A stretch of DNA of 64,000 nucleotides, taken from contig CAITMK010000003.1 in NCBI GenBank assembly GCA_903893485.1, positions 1-64,000 on the forward strand, given 5' to 3'. The notes below the pieces were generated by a model. That model did no database searches, was not told the origin of the DNA, and saw nothing but the letters and a program-made list of their open reading frames with translations. This stretch comes from Candidatus Magasanikiibacteriota bacterium. Its GTDB lineage: Bacteria > Patescibacteria > ABY1 > Magasanikbacterales > 2-02-FULL-50-9b. Made by a program: the position numbers and the translations under genes. Below are positions 51,570-60,344 of the stretch, in pieces. The first letter of the stretch is position 1, and every line of letters begins with the position of its first letter.

Positions 51570-51598
51570 ATTTTACCTTGTCTACTAATAAATTACAA
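51570..51598 (-). promoter_or_regulatory. dnaE promoter (leaderless type)
   Basis: Minus strand: TTGTAA (51598-51593), 17 bp, TAAAAT (51575-51570), 9 nt to the ATG. Confidence 0.65.
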
Positions 51599-51599
51599 C

Positions 51600-51635
51600 T
51601 AAAAAAGCCGGGCGCTGAAAACTAGGCCCGGCTTT
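51600..51635 (-). terminator. Terminator of the 51648-51992 gene
   Basis: Minus strand: AAAGCCGGGCC, 10-nt loop, GCCCGGCTTTTTT. Confidence 0.85.
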
Positions 51636-51647
51636 GATTTTAGTACT

Positions 51648-51992
51648 TTATTTAAGCAAATGCTTTACCGCCTTTTTTGCTTTTTTCTGAGCAACCTTGA
51701 GACCCTGGCGGCCTTCGGTTTCCATTGATTCGCTCATGAGTTTGCCGGTAACCAATTTAAGGCCGTCCATGACAAAACCAACGCCCGCACCAACGAGTTC
51801 CAATTTGTCGCGGATGTAACCAACCGATTCGTTAAGTTCATGCATTTTTTCTTGCACTTCTTCAACGATGCCATTGGCATGTTTTAAAATTTGTGTGGCG
51901 TAATAAAGAAGCCACGAGAGAAACAACGCAACCCACAGGACCGAGAAAGCGATCACGAGGTTAAGGATATCACGACTGTCTGTAATGTTCAT
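51648..51992 (-). CDS. Small membrane-anchored helical protein, DUF948-like
   Basis: A 114-residue protein with one N-terminal membrane helix (LVIAFSVLWVALFLSWLLYYA), then an amphipathic coiled-coil-like region (IVEEVQEKMHELNESVGYIRDKLELVG) and a Lys-rich end (KVAQKKAKKAVKHLLK). This layout resembles DUF948/YtxH-like membrane proteins of unknown function. It lies downstream of a second small membrane protein gene on the same strand, with a terminator after it. Confidence 0.72.
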   Translation of the reverse strand: MNITDSRDILNLVIAFSVLWVALFLSWLLYYATQILKHANGIVEEVQEKMHELNESVGYIRDKLELVGAGVGFVMDGLKLVTGKLMSESMETEGRQGLKVAQKKAKKAVKHLLK

Positions 51993-52030
51993 AAAATAAA
52001 TGAGCTAAAGATCTTGATGAAATTAGTATA

Positions 52031-52783
52031 TCACATTTTTTCTTCTGGCCAAAATCCCATTCGCTCAATGTTGTCCACATACTGCTTGGTGTAATATTTT
52101 CCATCGATGCGACGTTGGCCGTCGGCAATAAAAACCGCTTCAACCACAACCAATACTGCCAGTGCGATAAGTGCTGCTGCGAGCCGGCCGCCAAGCGAAT
52201 CGGCAAAACCAACCGTGGTGAGCATGATTACCGCGCCACCAAGCGTAAGCAAAACACCTGCATTCCACGTGCCCATACGCTGCACGCGCATAGCGTGAAT
52301 GCGTTGACGCGCTTCGGTTGCCTGCCCCGAAATCGTCATGAGTTCTGCAAACAATAATTTTCCCTTTTCGCTTGCAATCGTGTCGAATCCATACAACTGC
52401 TGCGTAATGCGGCGAAACATTTCATTCGTGTCATCGTATTGTTTAAATGGAATCACTTCGAACGCATGCAAATACGATTCAATCGCTTCGCGCACCAAAT
52501 CGAACCAAGGAATTTGTTTTTCGGCGCGTGAAAATGCGCGTGCCAAATGATGAATGCGGCGCAGTTTATTTAATTCAACCGAAACCGCATCGGCAAGAGC
52601 TGCGGCACGATCGATTGCTTTGGACATAAGCAGCGTTGCAAAACCTGCAAACGATGCACCAACAATAATTGCCGCAAACGCGCACGATGCATTTTCCTGG
52701 CCCGGCGTAATAAAAGCGATCACCACCGCAACGATTGCCAATACGGTTGTGTGAACGATAAAGGAAAGTGTGTGTTTAAACAT
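52031..52783 (-). CDS. Unknown four-helix membrane protein
   Basis: A 250-residue protein with two membrane helices at the N-terminus (about 10-60) and two near residues 175-215. A helical soluble segment with RRIHHLARAFSRAEKQIPWF and FRRITQQLYGFDTIASEKGK lies between. The C-terminus is short and soluble (DNIERMGFWPEEKM). No family recognised. Native codon use, no Shine-Dalgarno. It is spaced 26 nt from the ABC exporter gene and probably shares its transcript. Confidence 0.72.
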   Translation of the reverse strand: MFKHTLSFIVHTTVLAIVAVVIAFITPGQENASCAFAAIIVGASFAGFATLLMSKAIDRAAALADAVSVELNKLRRIHHLARAFSRAEKQIPWFDLVREAIESYLHAFEVIPFKQYDDTNEMFRRITQQLYGFDTIASEKGKLLFAELMTISGQATEARQRIHAMRVQRMGTWNAGVLLTLGGAVIMLTTVGFADSLGGRLAAALIALAVLVVVEAVFIADGQRRIDGKYYTKQYVDNIERMGFWPEEKM

Positions 52784-52809
52784 AAGAAGAACAATATGAA
52801 TTTAGTATA

Positions 52810-54582
52810 TCACGCCGCTGGTTTTTCTTTGAATCCCCCGGCCTGAATTTTCCAAAGCCGTTTGTATTTTCCTGCCCGTTTATAAAGCTCATCGTGCGTG
52901 CCTTCGTCAACAATATGCCCGTCTTCTACCACCAATATACGGTCCATTTGCATGATCGTCGAAAGACGATGCGCAATCACAATAACGGTTTTATCTTTCA
53001 TTAGCTGTACCAGTGCATCTTGAATAAATTGTTCCGATTCAGAATCCAAACTTGATGTCGCCTCGTCGAGCACCAAGATCGGTGCATTTTTTAAAATCGC
53101 ACGCGCGATTGCAACACGCTGCCGTTCACCACCAGATAATTTTACGCCGCGCTCACCAACCAGCGTGTCATACCCTTTTTCAAGGCCCGTAATAAATTCG
53201 TGGCAATACGCTTTTTTTGCAGCCGCTATCACCTCTTCATCGGTTGCCCCACGCTTACCGTATCGAATATTTTCCATGAGCGATCGATGAAATAAAATTG
53301 GATCTTGTGGCACGAGTGAAATTGCATTTCGTAGCGACGAGAGTTGTACTTTAGAAATATCCTGACCATCGATGGTAATCATGCCGCGCTGTATATCAAA
53401 GTAGCGCAATAATATTTTTATGACCGTTGTCTTCCCTGCGCCGCTCGATCCAACAAACGCAATTTTTTCTTTTGAGCGAGACGAGAATGACATATCACGA
53501 ACAATTGGTGCCGCGCTACTGTAGCCGAATGTCACCGCGTGAAATGCAATTTGCGCATCAGAAATATTTAGTGGCTGCGCGCGTGGCGCATCCACAATTT
53601 CGTGCGGCTCTAATAATATTTCCACGGTTTCTTTTGCATCTGCAAAACCTTCGTACAGGCCACGGAGCACACGGCCAAAACCCCACAGCGATCCAATAAT
53701 TGATACCAGCGCCGACTGAATCAACGCAAAATCACCAAGCGTTAATTTACCCGCAACATAAAATGTGATCGCCGTGGTAATACAAAAATATTCAAGCGCA
53801 AGCATGAGGAGCACCTGAACCGCGGTATTTAATTCGCCCAAACCCCACGTCAGCGTATAAATTTTTCGAAGCCGTTCATGCGCCGCTTTCATTGCTGATC
53901 GTTCAAAATCAAATCCGCTAAATTGCTGGATCGTGAGGCTGTTAGAAAAGGCATCTGCTATTTTTCCAGAAACTTCAGATTCGATATCAGCGCGCTTGGT
54001 GTCTTGCGGCAACTTCCAATATGAAAATAAAAAATTTGCCACCACAAATATAATTACCCACACACCTAAAATTAGGGCGAGCCGTGGCTGACGCAAATAA
54101 AATATATACAAACTCCCGGCAACTAATATCGTAGAATCCATGAGATCCCAAAATAATCGGTCCGCCACATTTTCAAACGATCGCCCAAATCGACTCACGC
54201 GACGCACCAAAGATCCCGCAAACGAATTAGAAAAAAACCGATACGAGTGCTGTAAAATATGTTCAAACGCCGTCTGATCAAGTTCGGTCATGACGTACGG
54301 CTGAAAATACACATTAATGACCGATGCTGTTCTATAAAAAATAAACTTCGCGAAATTCCAGAGCATTACCATTCCCCACGCATAGATGAGTGCCCGTGCC
54401 AAATCAGCGGGCGCGGCAAAATGCTGCGTAAATAAATCAAAAAATTTTTTTAGATACCATGGAATGATGATGTTGGTCACCGATGCTGCAATTGCCGTAA
54501 TTAAAAAACCAAAAAAAAGAATTTTATGCCGCGCAACATGCTGCCAATAAATTTTGAGGATCTGCCGAATCGTGACCTTCAT
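52810..54582 (-). CDS. ABC exporter, transmembrane and ATPase domains fused
   Basis: A 590-residue MsbA/MDR-type half-transporter. The N-terminal six-helix domain spans about 1-320. The ATPase domain has FVGSSGAGKTTVIKIL (Walker A), SLVPQDPILFHRS (Q loop), VKLSGGERQRVAIARAIL (signature), ILVLDEATSSLD (Walker B) and VIVIAHRLSTI (H loop). It would homodimerise to export a lipid, peptide or drug-like substrate. The substrate is unknown. It lies near rseP and the phosphomannomutase gene in an envelope-related minus-strand block. Confidence 0.93.
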   Translation of the reverse strand: MKVTIRQILKIYWQHVARHKILFFGFLITAIAASVTNIIIPWYLKKFFDLFTQHFAAPADLARALIYAWGMVMLWNFAKFIFYRTASVINVYFQPYVMTELDQTAFEHILQHSYRFFSNSFAGSLVRRVSRFGRSFENVADRLFWDLMDSTILVAGSLYIFYLRQPRLALILGVWVIIFVVANFLFSYWKLPQDTKRADIESEVSGKIADAFSNSLTIQQFSGFDFERSAMKAAHERLRKIYTLTWGLGELNTAVQVLLMLALEYFCITTAITFYVAGKLTLGDFALIQSALVSIIGSLWGFGRVLRGLYEGFADAKETVEILLEPHEIVDAPRAQPLNISDAQIAFHAVTFGYSSAAPIVRDMSFSSRSKEKIAFVGSSGAGKTTVIKILLRYFDIQRGMITIDGQDISKVQLSSLRNAISLVPQDPILFHRSLMENIRYGKRGATDEEVIAAAKKAYCHEFITGLEKGYDTLVGERGVKLSGGERQRVAIARAILKNAPILVLDEATSSLDSESEQFIQDALVQLMKDKTVIVIAHRLSTIMQMDRILVVEDGHIVDEGTHDELYKRAGKYKRLWKIQAGGFKEKPAA

Positions 54583-54603
54583 AGGGCCACTAGTATAGCA
54601 CGA

Positions 54604-55695
54604 TTACTTCACTAAATGAATCACGTCGCGCACCGTCACCACAATTACCAGCGCCATTAAAAGTGCAAATCCAATAAGATGCGCTGCCTGCTCCACACCA
54701 TCTTTCATACGTTTGCCAAAAAATTTCTGAAGGACTACAAAAAGTGCGCGCCCACCATCGAGTGCAGGAAACGGCAACACATTAAGCACACCCAAATTAA
54801 TGGACAAAATCGCCATGAGCTGCAAAAGCGGTGTAATGCCGGTGCGCGCAACCTGGCCAGTAATTTGTGCAATACCAACCGGGCCGGCAACATCCGCACC
54901 AACTTTGCCGGATTTAAATAATGTCTTAATTAAATCACCAAGTGCGCGAAAAATCATCGTCGCGGTTCCTGCGGTGTCCAACGCGGCAATATGTACCGCA
55001 GCGCCAACAGGATATTTTTGAAATGCCATATCCGTCATGCGTACCCCAATACCATGAACCCCTTCAGGCAGATCAACGGCGCGCATGTGTAATTCTTTTT
55101 TTTCGGCGCCGCGTGCAACCGTTACAATAATTTCGTCAGCACCATGTAATTTCAAATTGGTAACCGCATCTGCGGCAGCAGAAATTGTCACGCCATTTAT
55201 TGCGACGATTTGATCACCTGCTAATACGCCAGCAGCTCCCGCAGGGCTACCAACCAATGCGTCCGTAACAATCGCACGCTGATTTGAAAGCTGCGCACCA
55301 ACGCCCGCAAATGCCACGGGCGCATCCATACCGCGCAAATACACAATGGTAAATAATAAAAATCCAACCACGAAATTCATGAACACACCGGCAAATAAAA
55401 TCGCCAGGCGTTGCCACATCGGTTTATGTCCAAAACTATCAACGTCATTTTTTTCACTTCCATCTTCACCTTTTAATCGCACAAAGCCGCCGAGCGGAAT
55501 CCAATTTGCGGTATATTCGGTACCAGATTTTTTACTTTTCCATGCCGCGATACGCGGTGGAAATCCAAAACCAAATTCATGAACTTTCACCCCGCAGCGG
55601 CGTGCCACAAAAAAATGACCCCATTCGTGCGCAATCACAAGTACAAATAAAACACCAATAAAAATGAGGGCCGTAACCAGTGCGTGTAAAAACAT
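54604..55695 (-). CDS. rseP: RseP-type site-2 zinc metalloprotease
   Basis: A 363-residue intramembrane protease. It has the zinc motif VIAHEWGHFFVARRCGVKVHE (HExxH), the FGFGFPPR loop, GTEYTANWIPLGGFVRLKGE, one PDZ domain (about 140-210: LVGSPAGAAGVLAGDQIVAINGV) and the second zinc ligand NVLPFPALDGGRALF. It clips membrane-anchored regulators or leftover signal peptides. A single PDZ domain instead of two, as in Gram-positive-type enzymes. It ends 21 nt before the ABC exporter start. Confidence 0.94.
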   Translation of the reverse strand: MFLHALVTALIFIGVLFVLVIAHEWGHFFVARRCGVKVHEFGFGFPPRIAAWKSKKSGTEYTANWIPLGGFVRLKGEDGSEKNDVDSFGHKPMWQRLAILFAGVFMNFVVGFLLFTIVYLRGMDAPVAFAGVGAQLSNQRAIVTDALVGSPAGAAGVLAGDQIVAINGVTISAAADAVTNLKLHGADEIIVTVARGAEKKELHMRAVDLPEGVHGIGVRMTDMAFQKYPVGAAVHIAALDTAGTATMIFRALGDLIKTLFKSGKVGADVAGPVGIAQITGQVARTGITPLLQLMAILSINLGVLNVLPFPALDGGRALFVVLQKFFGKRMKDGVEQAAHLIGFALLMALVIVVTVRDVIHLVK

Positions 55696-55696
55696 A

Positions 55697-57061
55697 TTAA
55701 TGAAGTGCGCGAGGTGCGTTTAAAATTGATTCAAATTCTGCGAGATATTTCATGAGCGTTTCTGAGGTGCGTGTTTCCATATTAAGCCGCAAAAATGGTT
55801 CAGTATTTGATGGGCGAACATTAAACCACCAGTCATGCATCACAAATGAAAGTCCATCCATTTGCAAAACTTCCTGAGCACGGGCTTCGTATGCTTCATG
55901 TATTTTTTTAATCGCCCCGGCACGATCTTCGACCACATAATTTATTTCGCCGGAATGTGCGTCTTCAAATAATCCAGCGGCTAATTCAGACAACGATTTG
56001 CCTTCGGTTTGCAAAAGCTGCACAACAAGCAAAAACATATAGTCCGCGCTTTCGACACTAAAAAATTCTTTTGCGTAAAAATGACCGGATAGTTCACCAG
56101 CAAACAATGCGTTTTCACGGCGCATCTGCTCCTTAATGAACGCATGCCCTACCCGACACACACCAGGAATTCCACCAGCTGCGGCAATTACACGACCCAC
56201 CACGGAACGAGCACGCAGATCATATAAAATACGCGCGCCAAGATGTTTCTTTAATAGTTCCCCACTGACCAACGCAAGCAAAATATCCGCACCAACCATC
56301 TCACCTTTTTCATTTACAAAACCAATTCGATCACCATCACCATCGAATGCAACACCAAACGCGGCGCCGCGCGCCACAACTTCTTTTTTTAAATCCGCAA
56401 GTGTCGATTCCTTTAATGGATTTGCTTCATGATTTGGAAAGGTGCCATCAGGGTCACCAAACATCACATGCGCCGTGATTGCGGGCACACGCTGTAATAA
56501 TTTTTGAATCGTCGCACCTTCCATTCCATTGCCGCAATCAATTACCACGTTCATTGGCGCCGCGTCATTCAAATGCACCAAGCCAGTTACATAATCTAAA
56601 CTCGGATCGATCGCATCCGCATATTCCACGGATCCAGAAATCAAACTTTCCGCAAACATTCCTTTGAGTGCCATTTCTTTAATATCCAAAAGACCTGAAT
56701 TTTCGCCAACCGGCGATCCTTCGCTCAAACAAAATTTCATGCCGTTCCATTCTGACGGATTATGCGATGCGGTAACCATAATACCAGCTTCGCGATCCGC
56801 ATAATTTGCAACTGCAAAATACAATGTTGGAGTTGTGACCTGTCCGATATTAATAATTCGCACACCTGCGGCCACTAAAATCTTTTCCACTGCAGCAACG
56901 ATTTCAATACTCGTCGCTCGCATATCAAAACCTAAAACAACCGTCTTAACCGCAAATTTTTCCACAAATGCCCGAGCGATTGCAGCGGCGCCATCTGCAT
57001 CCCAATCTTTACCGTAAATACCACGAATATCGTACGCTTTAAAAACTACCGGAGTAAGCAT
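55697..57061 (-). CDS. Phosphomannomutase/phosphoglucomutase
   Basis: A 454-residue alpha-D-phosphohexomutase. Motifs: FKAYDIRGIYG (N-terminal), GIMVTASHNPSEWNGMKF (phosphoserine loop), VAFDGDGDRIGFV (Mg-binding DGDGDR), FAGELSGHFY (sugar specificity loop, GELSGH) and VRPSNTEPFLRLNMET (phosphate-binding). It interconverts hexose-1- and 6-phosphates for nucleotide-sugar and envelope polysaccharide synthesis; dual PMM/PGM activity is common in this subgroup. It ends 1 nt before rseP. Confidence 0.94.
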   Translation of the reverse strand: MLTPVVFKAYDIRGIYGKDWDADGAAAIARAFVEKFAVKTVVLGFDMRATSIEIVAAVEKILVAAGVRIINIGQVTTPTLYFAVANYADREAGIMVTASHNPSEWNGMKFCLSEGSPVGENSGLLDIKEMALKGMFAESLISGSVEYADAIDPSLDYVTGLVHLNDAAPMNVVIDCGNGMEGATIQKLLQRVPAITAHVMFGDPDGTFPNHEANPLKESTLADLKKEVVARGAAFGVAFDGDGDRIGFVNEKGEMVGADILLALVSGELLKKHLGARILYDLRARSVVGRVIAAAGGIPGVCRVGHAFIKEQMRRENALFAGELSGHFYAKEFFSVESADYMFLLVVQLLQTEGKSLSELAAGLFEDAHSGEINYVVEDRAGAIKKIHEAYEARAQEVLQMDGLSFVMHDWWFNVRPSNTEPFLRLNMETRTSETLMKYLAEFESILNAPRALH

Positions 57062-57072
57062 ATTATTGATGA

Positions 57073-57101
57073 TTGACGGCTTTACCTAAACTGGCTATAC
57101 T
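57073..57101 (+). promoter_or_regulatory. Promoter of the 57111 gene / clpC (leaderless type)
   Basis: TTGACG, 17 bp, TATACT, 9 nt to the ATG of the 57111 gene. Confidence 0.75.
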
Positions 57102-57110
57102 CTTTTATAT

Positions 57111-57488
57111 ATGCCCTTTTCAGCCGTCTGGCGAGATTATAACATACAACGCGAACGCCGTTACAAAGTTGCCCCCAAATTAATGCATTTGGCGTGGGGT
57201 TATTTGGCGGAATACCAAAAAGAAATGTTACAACTTACCGAAGATTTAGAACGCGCGCACCAGCTCAAAGAATTTGGATTCACCCTGGTGGGCGAGCAAT
57301 TTGAAGCAGAAAAAAAATTGTCCAAGGATCTGCGGCAGCTCCTTATTAAATGTCATCATCACCACGCGCTTATTTTAAAAGACGTGTTCCGTGAACATGA
57401 GCATGACTTGCTCGATGCCGAAGCACATTTGCATGTACTTCAAGGACTCGTTATCGGAACAAAGCGCACTGAGTTTTCCCGTTCATAA
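57111..57488 (+). CDS. Unknown coiled-coil protein upstream of clpC
   Basis: A 125-residue, highly charged helical protein: FSAVWRDYNIQRERRYKVA, EYQKEMLQLTEDLERAHQLK, a His cluster KCHHHHALILKDVF, EHEHDLLDAEAHLHVLQ. No membrane segment or known domain. It precedes clpC by 29 nt on the same transcript, so an adaptor or substrate-delivery role for ClpC is conceivable but unproven. The His-rich patch might bind metal. Confidence 0.72.
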   Translation: MPFSAVWRDYNIQRERRYKVAPKLMHLAWGYLAEYQKEMLQLTEDLERAHQLKEFGFTLVGEQFEAEKKLSKDLRQLLIKCHHHHALILKDVFREHEHDLLDAEAHLHVLQGLVIGTKRTEFSRS

Positions 57489-57517
57489 AAGTCCGCTTAA
57501 AATTTAATTCGCAACCT

Positions 57518-60037
57518 ATGTCGACTCATCCGTTTGCGCAAAAAACCACCCAGCATTTTAAAAATGTGCTGGTACAATCATTTCATCAAGCGGCACTGAC
57601 CGGCACCGGATCGGTTACGTCGCTCCATTTGTTATTTTCACTTTTGGGTGAGGTCGGCTCGATTGGCCAAGAAATTTTGCATCGCGCTGGCGCCACCCGC
57701 GAAATGCTTGCGCCTTTTTTTGGTGAAATCGAAGGCACGCGTTTTGTACACCAGCAAGGACTTTCCCCTGCTGCCACGCGTATTTTGGAACGCGCAATTT
57801 TGGTTGCTGCCAAAAATGGTCACACATATATCGGCACCGAACATTTACTTGCCGGGCTTTTGGAATCGTCACCTGCCGAATTAAATTTTTTATTTGAAAT
57901 TTCAAAAGTTAAACGCGCCACCGTTGAACAGCAACTCGAAATCGCATTAAAAAGCGCGGGCAAATTACCAGAATTATTGCACGACTTTAAATCAAAACAA
58001 TCCACTGCCAAACAAAACGCAAAACAAAAAACGCCGGCGCTTGAATTTTTTGCAACAGAATTGACCACGCAAAAAGTTGCCGCAAAATTAGACCCGGTGA
58101 TTGGTCGCGATGAAGAAATTGAACGCTTAATTCATGTGCTCTGCCGTCGCACCAAAAACAATCCGTTGCTTTTGGGCGATCCGGGCGTTGGTAAAACCGC
58201 AATTGTCGAAGGCTTGGCAAAACGCATTGTTGATGGCGCGGTTCCTGCAGCGCTTGCCGATAAACGTATTTTTTCCGTTGATTTAGGTTTGGTTATTGCT
58301 GGCACCATGTATCGCGGTGAATTCGAAGGCCGCATCAAACAACTCATCGACGAGGTAAAACAGCATCCTGAAATTATTTTGTTCATCGATGAAGTACATT
58401 CTATTGTTGGTGCAGGTTCATCGAATGGCACACTCGACGCAGCGAATTTATTAAAACCTGCATTAGCGCGCGGCGAGTTGCACGTAATTGGCGCAACCAC
58501 GTTTGAAGAATTCAAAAAACACATCGAACACGACGCGGCACTTGAACGCCGTTTTCAAACCGTGATGATCAAAGAACCAACTGCCGACGAAACGATTGAA
58601 ATTTTGAAACATATTAAATCGCGTTACGAATCGTTTCATCATGTTGCAATTAGCGATGAAGCAATTGTTGCGGCCACCAAACTATCGCACAAATATTTCC
58701 CCGAAAAACATTATCCGGATAAAGCGATTGACTTGATCGACGAAGCCATGAGCGCGCAAAAAGTTGAGCGCACTCATTTGGAAACGCACACGCGCCGCGC
58801 AGAACTTCGCAAAAAAATTATTCAACTTGGTCGCAAAAAACAAGAAGCGGTTATCGAAGAAAATTTTGATCGCGCCACTGCGCTGCAAGCCGAAGAATCC
58901 GCCGCGCAACTTGAACTTTCGGCGCTCGAAGCCGTCACTGAGTCCGGCGCGCCACTTGGCACGGTTACCGCACGCGATATGTACGCCGTTTTGGCACGCA
59001 TCACCCGCCGCCCACTGGCCGAAATGTCGAGTGGTATTAATGCTCGCGGCATTTCTGCACTGCTCACGCAAAAAGTTTTTGGGCAATCAGAAGCGCTTAC
59101 CAAAATTGCTGCAACACTTGCAAAAGCAGAATTAGGTTTGGGCAGCGACACGCGCCCACTTGCTTCATTTCTTTTTGTTGGCCCAACCGGCACAGGCAAA
59201 TCCGAAGTTGCAAAATTAATTGCCGCTGGCGCCTATGGCGATCCAAAAGCCGTGATCCATCTTTCCATGACGGAATTTTCGGAAGGATTTAGCGTTTCCA
59301 AACTTCTCGGCTCGCCCGCTGGTTACGTTGGCCACAAAGAATCAACCACACTCGTTGATCGACTTCGCCGCCAACCACTTTCCGTAATCGTGTTCGACGA
59401 AATCGACAAAGCGCATGGCGATGTACTCAATATTTTATTGCAAATGCTCGAAGAAGGCCGACTCACGGATTCATCGGGCAAAGAAGCGAACGTCAAACAG
59501 TGCATTATTATTTTGACACACCAAATTCCCTACGAAGAAGCCGCGGGATCGCAGTTTGGTTTTGGTGCAAGCACAATTGGTGCAAATCGCGGCCAGGCGC
59601 GCACGGCAAAAGAAATCGAACAGTCGCTTCGCACCATCATGAAACCAGAACTGTTAAATCGTATCGATTCAATTTGCGTGTTTCAACCGCTTACCGAAGA
59701 TGCACTCGCACAAATCGCAGGCGCTGAACTTGCAGATTTAGCAACGCGCGTTTCAAAACGCGGTATTGCGCTTACGTGGGATGATGGAGCGCCCGCAGCA
59801 ATTGCAAAAACAATTTCAAGTGCGGCTGATGGCGCCCGCAGCGTTCGACACGCAACGTACACACAAATTGAACAACCGCTCATCGATGCATATTTGGCGC
59901 AAGAAGAAATGTCCGCATACCATATTGAATCGGAAGATGGTATAATCCGTGGTATTCCAACCTATGGACGAGACCAGCAATTCATCACAACTCTCAAGAA
60001 ATCCAGGGCTCGAGTACGCACAAGCGCAAAGGCTTAA
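57518..60037 (+). CDS. clpC: ClpC-type AAA+ unfoldase
   Basis: An 839-residue HSP100 protein. Two Clp-N repeats span about 1-145 (TSLHLLFSLLGEVG; YIGTEHLLAGLLESS). The first AAA+ domain has LLLGDPGVGKTAIVEGLAKRI and ILFIDEVHSIVGAG. A short middle segment contains the UVR-like LRKKIIQLGRKKQEAVIEENFDRATALQ. The second AAA+ domain has SFLFVGPTGTGKSEVAKLIA and VIVFDEIDKAHGDVLNILLQ. The short middle domain points to ClpC rather than ClpB, so it is likely the partner of ClpP at 33362. The ClpP-docking tripeptide loop is not obvious by eye. Confidence 0.93.
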   Translation: MSTHPFAQKTTQHFKNVLVQSFHQAALTGTGSVTSLHLLFSLLGEVGSIGQEILHRAGATREMLAPFFGEIEGTRFVHQQGLSPAATRILERAILVAAKNGHTYIGTEHLLAGLLESSPAELNFLFEISKVKRATVEQQLEIALKSAGKLPELLHDFKSKQSTAKQNAKQKTPALEFFATELTTQKVAAKLDPVIGRDEEIERLIHVLCRRTKNNPLLLGDPGVGKTAIVEGLAKRIVDGAVPAALADKRIFSVDLGLVIAGTMYRGEFEGRIKQLIDEVKQHPEIILFIDEVHSIVGAGSSNGTLDAANLLKPALARGELHVIGATTFEEFKKHIEHDAALERRFQTVMIKEPTADETIEILKHIKSRYESFHHVAISDEAIVAATKLSHKYFPEKHYPDKAIDLIDEAMSAQKVERTHLETHTRRAELRKKIIQLGRKKQEAVIEENFDRATALQAEESAAQLELSALEAVTESGAPLGTVTARDMYAVLARITRRPLAEMSSGINARGISALLTQKVFGQSEALTKIAATLAKAELGLGSDTRPLASFLFVGPTGTGKSEVAKLIAAGAYGDPKAVIHLSMTEFSEGFSVSKLLGSPAGYVGHKESTTLVDRLRRQPLSVIVFDEIDKAHGDVLNILLQMLEEGRLTDSSGKEANVKQCIIILTHQIPYEEAAGSQFGFGASTIGANRGQARTAKEIEQSLRTIMKPELLNRIDSICVFQPLTEDALAQIAGAELADLATRVSKRGIALTWDDGAPAAIAKTISSAADGARSVRHATYTQIEQPLIDAYLAQEEMSAYHIESEDGIIRGIPTYGRDQQFITTLKKSRARVRTSAKA

Positions 60038-60332
60038 TGAAGCGCGCGCGGCGAATAATCTTCAAGCTGCTTCTGAGAAAAACACTGCTAGCAACGCGAA
60101 CACCGTCTACGATGAGCCTAGTGTTGATGAATACCCTGATGATGAGCTCGAGGACGACGCTTCGGATGATAGCAATGAAGAAACAGGAGGCGAACAAACT
60201 TCCGACGATTCAGGCCCATCGAATGCAGACAAGGCCAAGGAGTTGGCAAAAGCTGCGCGCTTTGGCATCTGGGGAGCTGTTCTGTGGTTTTTAAAAAAAT
60301 TGTGGGGACTCTTCACCGCACAAAATTCATAA
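59964..60332 (+). CDS. Unknown acidic protein with C-terminal amphipathic/membrane helix
   Basis: A 122-residue protein starting at ATG 59964, so its first 74 nt overlap the 3' end of clpC in another frame. The middle is extremely acidic and disordered (EYPDDELEDDASDDSNEETG). The C-terminus is a Trp/Leu helix (GIWGAVLWFLKKLWGLFTA) that probably sits in the membrane. TATAAT (59941-59946) lies inside clpC, 17 nt upstream. No family. It leads into the beta-propeller/DsbA/pilin-like gene run. Confidence 0.7.
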   Translation: MDETSNSSQLSRNPGLEYAQAQRLNEARAANNLQAASEKNTASNANTVYDEPSVDEYPDDELEDDASDDSNEETGGEQTSDDSGPSNADKAKELAKAARFGIWGAVLWFLKKLWGLFTAQNS

Positions 60333-60344
60333 TTGTTCTTTTAT

